Assembly: GCF_028372415.1 (NCBI RefSeq)
Contig: NC_092879.1
Span: forward strand, 92,473,741-92,537,740
Origin: Notamacropus eugenii
Taxonomy: Eukaryota > Chordata > Mammalia > Diprotodontia > Macropodidae
DNA: 64,000 bases
Direction of reading: 5' to 3'
The notes below the pieces were generated by a model. The model did not search any database and was not told the DNA's origin. It worked only from the letters and a program-made list of their open reading frames with translations. A program made the translations under genes and the position numbers. Position 1 is the first letter of the stretch; each line of letters begins with the position of its first letter. This document shows positions 1 through 11,147 of the stretch, one piece after another.

Positions 1-3000
1 GCTAAGAAGAGGCTCTTCCTCCTAAGGGTGTCATGAGGCTCAATGAGATGTCTGTAAAGTACATGACAAACCTAAAAAATCTATAGAAATAGGAAATGCC
101 ATTATTGCTTCATCTTTCTCATTTTGGATGGAGTTCCAATAGAAATGGTCCTGGGACAAGACACTGTCTGCAGATCATGGGGCAGGTGGGAAAATGAATC
201 CAAGGCCTACGACCAAAAGCAGATTCGGCTGGACTCCAGAAGCAGCTGGGCTGAACAGACAGTGGGCCAAACCTCAAGCTCTCTTTACTCCCCAGCATCA
301 CTGTTCTAGCCACAAGAAAATGGTAGGCCCAGTGGACGGGCTGATGGTGTGGAAAGCAAAGCTAAGTAGCAAACCGCAAGTGACCCCTGTAAGCCCGGCC
401 CATGCTTGCAGTGAGCCCCTGGTTACCAAACCACACTCAATGACTTGGGGACCCGACTGGGGGGATTAGAGTTTCTCACTGTGGCCATTTGTTACTCACC
501 ACACCCCTGCCTGGGCAGTCTGACCTGGACTCCCCGCCTTGGTCCTCCCATCCCAGCTTTCATCTTCCAGGTTTCTGTCCTCATTCCTTCTCCTTTTTAG
601 GGGTGCCCCAGCTAGGTGTCGCCACCACCTGTCAGCTCTAGCAGCACTGCTGCTTCAGTCAAGCTTGAAAAGGTCTCTGAGAAATAGTCTAACTTGGATG
701 AAGAGTGTGGAAGGTTGGCATCTTTTTTCTCCAAAGAGGCTTGTTTGGGGTCAAGATGCAATTCTGTCTTTAAAGCTACTATGTTTCTGTAGAACTACTG
801 CTCTCGGCTGGGTTCATGAGAATTCTGAGGAAGGTCTTGAACACTGCTTCCTTGGAACCAACATCAAAGAATGATGGCGGACAGTTGGCTAGTGCTCTAA
901 AGTTTGCAAAGCACTTTACAGACATTATCTTATTTGGGCCTTGTGACAATCCATACTACAGACCAGTACTACAGGCATTAGCCCTGTTTTCCAGATGAGG
1001 AAAGGGAGGCTTAGAGATGCAGGAACTTGCCCAGGGTCACACAGCTAGGAAGTACCTAGGAAGGATTTGTGACTCTGAGTCTAGCATCCTATGGTTGGAT
1101 TCAGTGGGGCTGAGCAGGAGGCAGAGCTACTGGACTAACAGATGTTGAAAAGCAAGTTCCTGGGTGGCTTCCAGGATCACACATGCTTAGATTCCTATGT
1201 TACAAGCTCAGCATCTCCATCACCATCTTACTTGCTTGTTATTCACATCCCTTGAGCTTACAGCACAATGCCTACCACACAGCAAGTATCTAATAAAAGT
1301 TTTTCTATTGTGCTCCATTAGGTAGGTGGCCCCCAATTTCCTGCTCCTCCTTTTGATTCAGCCACCTGAACCCATTCCCTACAATACCAGTTTCAGTTGA
1401 CGGAGGTATATATCTTTTGGGGGAGAGAATGGTCCAGAGCTGGAGCCAGAGCCTTCCCATGCAGGAACCTGCATGCCTCCAGGGTTCACAGCGACCCTTT
1501 TTCTACAACAAAAACCAAGTTTCTTCACATCCCCCATATCTGCTTTTGTGTTAATAAACACAAGAACCCCACAAACATTTCATGGACTGACTCTTGATCC
1601 CACTTTTTCTTTGTTTTCCTTTTTTTTAAAACCAACACATTAAATGAGGCACTTGTGGTTACAGAGGCTGAACGTATTTCAGACCTGATTTAATTTTATT
1701 TCCTATCTTCCTATGCATCAGATCTCGTGAAAATGTTTACTTTTCAATCAAGACAGAAGGAAAGCCTGCCCCTGCCAACAGGACTGTCCCAAATTCCCAG
1801 AAGAAAAGTTCAAGGTGACTTTTCCTCAAACATTGCCCTAATCAAGAAGACTGTTTCCCCAATGTAAGCCAGGATGTTGAATAAGCACACCCAGTTCTCC
1901 CAGCCCTGGGCCTGAGCCCTTACTGTGGGCAGAGCATTCCAGTCTCTCTGGGCATCCAATTCATCTAGCCATTAAGCATTTACTAAGCACCTACTATGTG
2001 CACAAAGACAAAACCAATCCCTTCTGGCTTACTTTTGGGCTTGCCACTGACGTTTTGTTCCCTTTAAACCCATCTAGCAGAGGCCTTTGAAGTGCCTGGA
2101 TAAAGAGAAAAGGTGAAAGACTTGGAGTCTCTGGCAGGACATTTGTAAAAAAGTGATAAGCAGGTGGCCTCGTGGCCCAGGGCCTTAGTATGCTCCTCAA
2201 AAGGAGGCTGTATAACATGTTTCAGGAAGAAAAAAATCTTTTTTTGCCCATGGCTGGCTATAATCACTTGAGCTGAGTGCTATCTCACAAACGAGGGTCT
2301 CTACCTGGAGCCAGTGGAAGCCTAAGGGAGTGGGAGAGGACAAGGTCTTCAGAGAGAGGGAGCAATTGGTACGAGAGAGAGGACTAGCTGCCCAAGGCTC
2401 CAAAGCTGCTCCCCTCTTCTCCCTTTGCAGGGACTGCAGGAATGATGGGTGAGAGGTCACTAGGAGGGGTAGGAATGGAACCTTAAATAAAATGGAGCTT
2501 CAATTCCCTGACTTAGAAATTCCATGAGCCTCCATGAGTGGGAAAGTACAACATCCCTGCACCTCGAGTCTGTTTCTAGCCCTTTTCTTGGTGCAGGTCC
2601 TGATACCAAGACTTAAGAGAGACAAAGAAGGGAGATCACAGTGCATTGCTTTGAAATCCAGCTGGCCCCAGGCTGGCTGGAGAGCACTTTGGGCATCACA
2701 AGGGGAGAACACTGTAAGCCTGGGCCCTTAAAAGCAGGGAGTCCAGCCAAAGGGTCCTAATAAAAACCTGTTCTGAAAATTCAACATTCACTCTCAAGAA
2801 ACCAAGCCCAATTAGCAAGTTTCTAGCAGCACTCTTATACCAGTCAGCCAAAACAAGAAGCTATTCAAAAGGTCAAAGTTAAGAGACATCAGAACTGAAG
2901 GCCAAGAAGAAGCATTGACAAGGCTGCTCCAGACCTGGCATCACTTTGGTCCACTCTGGCTCACATTCATGAAACCAAGTCCACCTCCCGCCACATGTCA

Positions 3001-3554
3001 GCAACCAGAAGCAGTGCCAAGGGCATTGTCCCCAAAAGACATCCCAAAGCTTTTTGAGAGGCTGACAATGCGCATCTCCAATACTAAAACCACTGGAATG
3101 TTTCTGAGAAACTCATTAAAAACCCACACTCCTTAGACAACTGTTACATGAGGTAGTTCAGAGATAACCCCATCCTTGAGATGAGGAGATGCAAAGCCAA
3201 CGGTCCAATACAGCAGCAGCTTGTCTATGGCCACGCAGACAGAGCCGAGGCCAAATGACAGAACCTGGGCCTCTGCAGATCACACTCAGATCAACAAGCT
3301 CTTCTGCCTCTGCTAGGTTTATAAATAACACAATTCATCATAATTAGTGGAAGAGAAGAGCGGAAGACAAGACTTTGGCGACTAGCGCGCTCAGTCTCAG
3401 ATTTACACCAAGCCCTTGGAGGAGATATTCTGATAACCAGTTACTCTAAACATTCTTTCTAAAAAGGTAAAAAATTCATTTCTAGGGGCTAAAGGGGCAA
3501 GATGTGGAAGGAAGTTGCTGACTTCAGAACCCCTAGGCACCCAGACCCCAGGCC
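1..3554. other. Intergenic stretch downstream of TYW2
   Basis: No coding exon was recognised here on either strand. The open frames are short and match no family I know. A CORE-SINE/MIR-type relic lies around 890-1090 and a short L2/SINE-type tail around 1960-2000. A minus-strand AATAAA (plus-strand tttatt at 1695-1700) could end a long TYW2 3' UTR, but nothing links it to the gene. Confidence 0.6.
890..1090 (-). repeat. CORE-SINE / MIR-like relic
   Basis: The stretch carries the MIR-type order of words: a 'gcaaagcactttacag' block, then a 'gatgagga' block, then 'cacacagctagga'. It is diverged and old. The call is from memory of the family consensus, with no alignment. Confidence 0.6.
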
Positions 3555-4022
3555 TCAGGCCTTGGGCCCCTGGCCACAGCTCCTCTCAGATTTACCAATG
3601 CCCTCTCCAGGGCAGGAGAGGGGGCGACAGTCCAGATCCAAGACTATGTGATCCACATGGGGAGCATAAGATTTCACCGGCTGGACATGCAGGATTCGGG
3701 TCTCCCACGGCTTCCCGTGCAGCTGCAGAAGCAAGGCTTCAATGCGGGCAGCTGCAGCCTCAGCCCACCTTCGCCATTCTAGCTTGGCGATCTTTCCCGG
3801 TGTCTGCCTTCCCAAATTCCTGGCAGCTCTCTGCTCCTTCTGCCCTGCCTCACTGCTGTTGGGGAGCTGAAGTTCCTTCCCTGGGAAGGACTCCACATTG
3901 TGGTGGATATGCAGGATGCCCCCTGTATCCTGGCGCAGGACCTGGCAGGCTGTGGGCCAGCCCTCCTCAGAGCTGGGAATGAGCCCCAAGTTCACCCTGT
4001 CAGCAATGCTCCATAACTTCAG
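3555..4022 (-). CDS. TRMT12: TYW2 exon 8 (last) with stop
   Basis: 468 bases including the TGA at 3555-3557. It encodes '[16 protein letters not shown]', '[16 protein letters not shown]' and '[15 protein letters not shown]', then a marsupial-specific tail of about 20 residues. Its acceptor is preceded by a (CT)n microsatellite. Confidence 0.93.
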   Translation of the reverse strand: MKLWSIADRVNLGLIPSSEEGWPTACQVLRQDTGGILHIHHNVESFPGKELQLPNSSEAGQKEQRAARNLGRQTPGKIAKLEWRRWAEAAAARIEALLLQLHGKPWETRILHVQPVKSYAPHVDHIVLDLDCRPLSCPGEGIGKSERSCGQGPKA

Positions 4023-4034
4023 CTAAGAGGTAGG

Positions 4035-4086
<52 letters not shown>

Positions 4087-7000
4087 GTGGTGAGTGGGGC
4101 ATCAGGACCTCCAAGTAGGTCACCACATTAAAGGCCCAAAGGGAGGTAGGAAGGAAAGAAAGGAGGGAGGGAGGGGAGGAGGGAGGGAAAAAAAGAAGGA
4201 GGGAGGAAGGGAAGGAAGGAGGATGGGAGGGAAGAAGGAAGGATCTATTCAGCACCTACTATTCACCAAGTGCTGTACTAAGCACCTAATGGCTGCTCAG
4301 CTGGTTCTTAAGACACATTATCCCGACAAGAAGGTCACAGGGTAGACACGACCTTTTTTCCTTTGGGTCTTTCCCCAACACAAAGATTCCCTCTCCCTTT
4401 GTACCCAGCTCGTTTTAGGGCCACTAGTTCCTCATATTGAAGCCCTGAGCTGTAAGGGCCTGAGGCTTTACAGCAACCACTCCATTATCTTCCTGCCCTA
4501 GTTCCAACCCTTTGCAAGGACCAGCATGCATTGCTTTTCTCCTCGGGATGACCTTACATATCAAAAGAACATGAGTTCCACGGGGTGAGATGATCATAGC
4601 AAACAACTCAGGGCCTCATTTTCTCCATCCACAAAATGAAGTGGTTGCTCTCCAAGGTACCTCCCAGCTCCAAAGCTGTCTGAGTTCTCCTGAGGAAAGG
4701 TGGGGCAGTAGAGGAGGTGACAGGCTGGATCCAAGGTCACTCACCTTCCTGTTATCACCAAGGTGGATACAGCACCGATCCACAACACCATTGAGCTCCA
4801 AGTTTTTTCTCAAAGCTGCTGCAGCATGAGGATCCCACTCACAGGCATGGACGAAAGCAGCATTTGCATGAATCAGGAATGGCAAAGTGAAGTAACCAAT
4901 CCCTGGAGAGACAGGAAACAAGGATGAAGGCCTGGAGTGGCTAAGCTTTCTCAGACCAATGCAGGCTCCACGCTCTTATGTGCGTTGTGACCCATGAACA
5001 GTAGTCTCCCATGGGAAGAGAAACCGTCTAGGCCATCAGGAACAAGGGACGAGATTACAAAGGGAAGAGATTCAGCCACATGGACGCTGCAGGCAGGTGA
5101 AAGCCCAAGGACTGACATGCAGAAAGGCACCACCTGGCTCACAGCACGGCATATAGCTCACTCTGTCTGCCAAAGCTACACAGCAACTTCTGGCAATCAT
5201 AGCCCATTGCCCGGCCCACAGTAGGCACCTGATGCTTGCTGGGTGATTGTGAGCCAAAGGGTAGGGTTAGAAGGATAGAAAAAACCAAGTCCCTTAGACT
5301 ATTTCAGAACAAGACAACTGAATATTCTTCCTCAAGTTACTTATCAGAACCACATTCAGAGCTTCCTGTCCCTTGAGGAGCCAGAATCGTACAAGCATAC
5401 GTCCAAAAGGATGTAGTTGGCACCCCTTGGACCATGATGCTGGCTAGGCATCCCCTGCCTTTTAAGGCCCTAGGATCTGACACAAACAACACTGATGCAG
5501 ACAAAAACAGAGAAGACAGAATTCAAGTATATACGTCATATCCATGCCAAGGGAACTTCCCAGCCAAGCAGAGAGTGGGGGGAAGGCAGGGGGAGAAAGG
5601 CATTCCCTGTTCTCCAGTCACCCTTGGAAGGACATGTGGAGAAGGCAGGATCTCAAGAGTCATGGAAATGAAAGGGAGAGAGCTTGGTAATTCAGATAGA
5701 CATCCCAGGGAGGGGAAGAGAAGGTTCCGGAGTCAGGTATAGTTTGAGAAGGCTTACAGGCAGACTGTGATAGAGGAGAGGAAAAATGGTGAAACAGTGT
5801 GAGGCAGGGACTCTGGTGAAAACTGCTGATGGAAGAGAGGAATGGATGGATGGATGGATGGAAGGATGGATGGAAGGAAGGAAGGGAGGGAGGGAGGGAA
5901 GGAGGAAGGATGGGAGGGAAAAAGGAAGGAAGGAGAGAGGAAGGGAAAGAGGGAGGGAGGGAGGAAGGAAGGGAGGGAAGAGGGGAGGGAGGAAGGATGG
6001 AAGGAAAGGAGGAAGGAAGGGAAAGAGGGAAGAAGGAAGGAAAAGAGGGAGGAAGGGAGGGAAGGAATATAAGTGGTGAAGGGGTATGGTCAAAGTAAGA
6101 GGGGGGCCACTCCAAACAGGAGACTAAATTAACAGAGGACCCGGGTTTGAATGTCACTTAATGCCTCCTACAGGCTCCTTGGGTCTGCCTGAGCGGCCTC
6201 CTCTACAGATGACGTCAAGGTCCCTTCCGGCTCTGTCTGAAGGTAGGCCTGTCTGCAGGCCCCACCTACCAAAAAGCCCTGACAATGCTCCCTAACTCAA
6301 GAGGCTGCTCCCAAAATGTCGTCACCTGCGTAGAGATCCACCAGCACTTCTCCAGCACAGGTCATTGATGCTACCCGCAGCTTCTCAGTGATGTTTCCAA
6401 AGGAGAACATGCTTTGGGTCACATCAAACGTGTACCTAGGGAAATCAATATATCGAGGGGCCAAGTGAACAACACGGCCAGCATCCTCAAACTTGTGAGC
6501 GCCCCCCAAGAAGGTAGTTCAGGGAAGAGTGCACAAAGAAACAAGGGCTTCTCTCAGCCCCAAGCTCTATGGCTCAGCCCAAGTGCCACTAATGAGAACT
6601 AGCGCCTGGTGCTCCAGAGCCTTGAGGCAATGTCCTCACCAGCCCTTCTGCTCCCTTCTGCCCATAGCCCCAAACGAGTTTCCCTTGGGTCACCAGCCTT
6701 TCCTGTACCTACCGGATGCCATTATCCACGTGTTCTACCCAGCCATGGGCACCCAGCAGCAGGATTACTTTGGGAGCTCGTGTTCCACCAGGTGCCACAC
6801 GCCCTCGCTTTGCCAAACGCTGGCCTCCCAGTGCAGTGGCAACAGTCTTCCAGAGTCCTGGTTCTGGAAAAAAGCACAGCCCCCAGAGGGGATGTGGAGA
6901 TGAGGCTGCCTCAGAGGGACCCACAAGGAAGCCTGGGATACTTCTTTCACTTACCCAGTTTTTTCCAATGGGCGGCTTTGAAGCTATCCTCATTGAGGAG

Positions 7001-10000
7001 GAGGAGGTCACCATGACGTTGCCAGGAGCGGGGAAGATCCTTCTCTAAGTCAGCTGACCATGTATATCCCTGGCCTTCCATCAGATGCCGCAGCTCCTGA
7101 CGTAGCTTCTGGGCAGGAGAACATCTCTGAGCTTTCTTGGAGAGAACAGGATTCTGGGAAAGGAACACAGAAGAGACATCCATAGGGGACATATACATGG
7201 GAAATTCAAACACCAAAGCCTGCTTGCTAGAGTGAAAGATTGGGTCTGATAGACTGGACAACAGTGGCCCACATAGTGACAGCCTTACGACCACACCCTC
7301 AATGAAAAGCTGCCTAGGACCCAGAAAACCAGTGTGAATGTATGTGGCAGTGCCAAACTCAGGGTCTCATGCTCAGGAATCATCAGTGCCAAAGTCTGTT
7401 CTTGCCTTCACGCAGATACTGACCAGGATGTGTGCCAGCCTGCAGGGACTCTCAGGGGCCCCTCGCTGCTTCAGTGCTTCCAGATGTTGCTCATTGACAG
7501 TCTCTCCCAGAACAGGTAGCGCCATGGTGCCATCTGGCAGCTGCTTCACACGGTGACGCCTATCCAGGAGTTGGTGCTCCTCAAGATATTCTCTGCAGGA
7601 CCAACACGGGATTTGACTCCAGGGCCAAGGAGCTTCAAGGTGGACTTTAAGGCCAGGCCTTGAAGGTTTGACCTTCTCTGGGTCTCTACAATGTCTCCAC
7701 AATCCCAGATGCCTTAGTTGGCCTCAGGTCTACCCTGTCACTTCAGCTTCCCAGGTTGTGGGCATAAGGCATGAGGACTTCACAAAACCAGTGCTACCAC
7801 TGTGTCCCCTAATCCAGGATCTATCACCCTACAGTCCTTCACTAAGTCCCGACTCTCTTCTGTTCCAAGTCCCAAATGCATTTAATCCCATCTCTGCTGG
7901 CAACTATCTCCCTGAGATGTCCCCATAACCTTCTCATACCTGCAACGTTGTGTAAACTGAGGATCTGTCACAACAGCCATGATAACCTCAGACTTTCCAC
8001 CTTCAGCCTCCATTGTGCTGGAGCCTGGAGGAAAGAAAATGTAGTGGTTCAGTGGGAGGGCAGCCCACCTTCCCAAGCCAGAGACACATGTGCTCTGTCC
8101 CATGTCCCAAATCTGTATTCAGCATTCACACCTGGAGCCCCATAGAAGGAGGAGACTGCCCAGGACAGGGAGGAAAAGGCCCCCAGCACACGGACTGCAA
8201 AGAAAGATCTGAAACAAAGCCAGGGCAGATGGCAAGCAGCTAGACAAGCTCCTGGTCCAAGCTTCCATGCCAGTGACTGCCCTGGTTCTCCCCGAACCAA
8301 GAAACCAGCATTCCTGTGTGACAAGGTGTGCAGAGGCTACGACAGGCTTTGAGGAGAGCCTCAAATGAGATGAAATGACACATTGGCAAGAGACACACAG
8401 TTCACAGACAGTGGATATGGGAATTTGTTTGGCTTGACTGTGTATAATTGTTGAGGGGTGCTATTTTCCTTTTTTTTTTTTCAATTTGGAAGGACAGAGG
8501 GGCTAGCGAGAAGGGTTGTCCAAAGGAAAAAAAAAAGAAGAGAAGGAAAAGGAAGAAAATGTCATTGAGTCATTTTTAAAAATATACAAAAGGAATGCCA
8601 GAAGAAACAAATGAGTGGACAGTTTTGAAAGCTACAGGCTGAATTTATTATATTCTTTAAAAGGAAAAGCAAGCTCTGTGTAACAGAGATTCACAGTTCC
8701 ATGTACAGTCTTCTTTTCTTTTCCGCTCTGTACCTGGACTCATTTTATTTGGTGTTTTTTAAGTTCAGAATAATAAAAAAGTTTTAGGAAAAGAAATGCC
8801 TCACTGGGTTTCAGATTCTTGTTCCATCAAGGACAACCTTCTACCTCTGATACAGACACTGAATGACTGTGTGGAGAGTGTGAGCCCTCATAGCTTAGGG
8901 TTCGAAACCCCAAACACCCCTGATTACCCTTTGTAAAAATATCCAGGACTTAACAGTTTCTTTTCAGACCAGTGATATGATATGGAGCCTACTGTTCTTG
9001 CTGGAAACCTGTGGCTCACCAAAGACCCCAAAGCATTTAAGTGCTCAAGAGTACCTCTGTGACCTACTGGGCACATGGCATTCACCCAGCTTTTGGTCAA
9101 TGGGGACTGTAAATGGGACTCAAGTGTCACATAAGGAGGATGACAAGGGCTTCTAGAGTGTACTCTCTAAAGGTTAGCTGAAGAAAGTGGTAAAGTTCAG
9201 CTTGGAAGAGAAAAGATTCTAAGTGACAAGATAGTTAGCACTTGGAAAAGGGGTGAGATCTGCTTGCCCTCTGGCTCTAGGGGTCAGAGTTGCTTGCTCT
9301 TTGTTTTTGAAGAGGACTATGACATCTAGGAGGTGATGTTGTGACATGGAAGTGAGCTGGACTTAAGCAGGGGAGGGCTCTCACTCTTTCCTCTAGAGCC
9401 ATCTGGGTCCCATGGCCAAATATAGATGAGGACAACTGGGGATGGCTCAGAATGTAGTGGAGGACCTTGGTCTTCTCCAACTAAGGTCTTGAAGGGGCCA
9501 GAGCTTCTAAAAGAAATACAGAGAAGCCACTTAAAATCTGACAGAGAGTACAAACTGCCAAAGAAGTGAAATGACTGCTAAGGGGACAGGGAAGTCCTAC
9601 TGAAATAGGTGGAGTAAATGTTAGCTGAAGTCACTTGGGGATCTTCTCACTATGACAATGCCTATGCCTAGATGTTCACTTTCCCATGCTCAGCTCCTGC
9701 ACCTCTGACTGTATTTTGGACATCCTGACTTGGATGTCCTGTGCCAATCTCAAATTCAGCACTTCCACCTTTCATCCAAAGTGTTCCCTTTTCCTCTGAA
9801 AGCACCACCGGTGACCCAGGTGGCATCCTCAGCTCCTCATTGTCCTAGGCTACATGTACACCCAGTTTGTTGTCAAATCTGACACTTATGCCCCCTTACT
9901 CCTTCGTGTGTGACCCGTCCCCCCTTGCTCACAGCCATCACCCCAGATCCAGCCACATCTCTCCCCTGGATTACTGCAATGCCTATTTGGTCTTCCTGAC

Positions 10001-11147
10001 TCAAATCTCTCCCCTCCTGAATGCTTCCTCTACTTGTCAAAAATGATCTGCCTAAAGTACTGATCTGATCATGTTATTCCATCTCATAAGTTGCAGTGAC
10101 TCCCTATTATTTCCAGGATCAAACAGAAAATCCTGTTTAACTTTTAAAGCCCTTTTATAACCTGACCCTTCCTGCCTTTTCGCGCTTTTTTACATCTTAC
10201 TTCCCTCTCCATTTCGGCTCCTTCCCTGCGGTTCGTCACTCGAGATTCGGCAACACCCTTTTCAGTGCCTTGGGGGTGGGGCAGCTCTCCCTCCTCACCT
10301 CTGTCCCGGAAGGACTACTTTAAATCTCACAGTGCCCCCTCCTCCCCCAGGAGTTACCTACCATTTACCTTGCATGCATCTGGCATGTGCCCAGTTGTTT
10401 GCAACTGGGGGCTCCCTGAGGTCAGGAAGCGGGATTCTGCCTCTCTCTGTATCCTCAGGGTTTAGCACAGTGGAGGTGTACAGGAAGCGCTTAATAAATG
10501 CTTGTTGACTGCATTCGCGCCTGATTGTCTGCCTGGCTACGCGGAGGCCCAGCTCCTGGGCTGCTGCCGCTGCTTGTCCCAGAGGCTGTCAGGCCGGGAG
10601 AAGTCTCAAGAACTAGGGGGAGCGCCCGGCTGGGAACCGCTGCCCCGGGCAGTCAATCATCCATCCATCCATCCATCCATCCATCCATCCATCCATCCAT
10701 CCATCCATCCATCCGTTTGTTGGTTCGCCTGCCTGACAGCCCTCCGTCTGCCTGGCCACGGCTGGCATGGAGACAAAGGCTCTGGCCTGGAGATGGGGGG
10801 GAGGCCGGGCGAGCGCCGGGGCTGGGCCAGGCCCGATGCCTCTCCTCCCGCCCGGGCCGCCAGCTGTGCCCCTTCTAACCGGGTGACCCCCGAGAGGCTC
10901 AGTCCGGGGGGCGCGAAGGAGCGAGCCTGCCAGCTGCCCGGAGGGGCCCGCCCAGCGCCGGCGCAACCAAGCACATGGAGCTCGCGCCCCCCCCCCAAAC
11001 CTCGATCTTGCACAGGCCCCTCCCCTGCGCCCCCCACCCCAGGGCTAGGTGCACCCTCCTAAGCGTACCCTCTGGTGCTGCGGCCCCAGGGCCCTTAGGG
11101 CCGAGGGCCTCGGCGGAGCCTGTCCCAGCTGCCACATACTGCTCCAT
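3555..11147 (-). CDS. TRMT12: tRNA wybutosine-synthesizing protein 2 (TYW2/TRMT12), intact eight-exon gene
   Basis: TYW2 transfers the 3-amino-3-carboxypropyl group of S-adenosylmethionine to the modified guanosine at position 37 of tRNA-Phe, a middle step of wybutosine synthesis (established for the family). Eight exons join in frame to 472 codons plus stop; human TRMT12 is 448 aa. The protein matches human TRMT12 from the N-terminal '[12 protein letters not shown]' block to '[15 protein letters not shown]' near the C-terminus. SAM-binding motif I ([13 protein letters not shown]) is split across exons 6 and 7, and 'HACEWDPHA' follows as the acidic-loop motif. Start: the ATG at 11147 gives an Ala/Gly-rich N-terminus in frame through exon 1. 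An internal ATG at 8013 (exon 2) aligns with an internal Met of the human protein and is a plausible alternative. The C-terminal tail after VLDL is longer than in human. The gene is head-to-head with CSTF2. The human gene is intronless, so this is the intron-bearing form. No frame break was seen. Confidence 0.93.
4034..4083. repeat. (GA)n / (CT)n microsatellite at a splice acceptor
   Basis: A near-pure GA tract of about 50 bases on the plus strand. On the TYW2 sense strand it is a CT tract ending roughly 10 bases before the exon 8 acceptor, so it acts as that exon's polypyrimidine tract. Confidence 0.95.
4141..4245. repeat. Polypurine GGAA/GGGA microsatellite
   Basis: About 105 bases almost free of pyrimidines on the plus strand, in TYW2 intron 7. 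The open frames through it (Arg/Lys/Gly/Glu or Ser/Leu/Pro) are products of composition. Confidence 0.95.
4745..4902 (-). CDS. TRMT12: TYW2 exon 7
   Basis: 158 bases with donor GTGAGT. It begins with the second half of motif I (GIGYFTLPF), followed by '[11 protein letters not shown]' and 'IHLGDNRK' of the SAM-binding fold. Confidence 0.93.
5842..6066. repeat. Polypurine (GGAA)n/(GGAT)n microsatellite
   Basis: About 225 bases of GGAT, GGAA and GGGA words on the plus strand within TYW2 intron 6. It is long enough to give open frames in several registers, none of them genes. Confidence 0.95.
6326..6435 (-). CDS. TRMT12: TYW2 exon 6
   Basis: 110 bases with donor GTGACG. It encodes '[20 protein letters not shown]' and the first half of SAM motif I (VDLYA). 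Confidence 0.93.
6713..6863 (-). CDS. TRMT12: TYW2 exon 5
   Basis: 151 bases with donor GTAGGT. It encodes '[11 protein letters not shown]' and '[16 protein letters not shown]', leading into the catalytic domain. Confidence 0.93.
6955..7153 (-). CDS. TRMT12: TYW2 exon 4
   Basis: 199 bases with donor GTAAGT. It encodes 'CSPAQKL' and '[15 protein letters not shown]', both near-identical to human TRMT12. Confidence 0.93.
7424..7592 (-). CDS. TRMT12: TYW2 exon 3
   Basis: 169 bases, from acceptor CAG at 7593-7595 to donor GTCAGT at 7418-7423. It encodes the '[14 protein letters not shown]' block shared with human TRMT12 and ends on a codon boundary. Confidence 0.92.
7940..8024 (-). CDS. TRMT12: TYW2 exon 2
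   Basis: 85 bases, acceptor CAG at 8025-8027, donor GTATGA. It encodes [19 protein letters not shown] and onward, the conserved N-terminal block. The ATG at 8011-8013 is an alternative start. Confidence 0.9.
8370..8560 (+). mobile_element. L1 3'-end fragment
   Basis: 'gggaatttgtttggcttgac' followed by a T-rich run and a purine-rich tail matches the 3' end also seen near 19540-19640. It lies in TYW2 intron 1. Confidence 0.55.
8565..8800 (+). repeat. Dispersed repeat with a second copy at 62190-62450
   Basis: Both copies run through 'aatatacaaaag', 'agttttgaaag' or its near match, a 'gagattc' block, and end in an AATAAAAAAG-type tail. This suggests a retroposon 3' end. The family was not assigned. 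Confidence 0.5.
9650..10500 (+). mobile_element. L2/CR1-type LINE 3' portion
   Basis: Diverged copy in TYW2 intron 1. It carries phrases seen again at 55920-56350 (such as 'gttgcagtg' with 'ctccctatta') and ends in the L2-type tail 'cttaataaatgcttgttgac'. No usable frame remains. Confidence 0.6.
10657..10714. repeat. (ATCC)n microsatellite
   Basis: About 14 tandem ATCC units just upstream of the CpG island, inside TYW2 intron 1. Confidence 0.97.
11069..11147 (-). CDS. TRMT12: TYW2 exon 1 (coding part)
   Basis: The ATG at 11145-11147 begins an Ala/Gly-rich stretch with no clear human match. The donor is GTACGC at 11063-11068. The 79 coding bases join exon 2 in frame with a split glycine codon, so an N-terminal extension relative to the exon-2 ATG is possible but unproven. 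Confidence 0.65.

Noticed and set aside
5660-6157. Overlapping frames of up to 165 codons on both strands
   Set aside because: Products of the polypurine tract in TYW2 intron 6; no family match.
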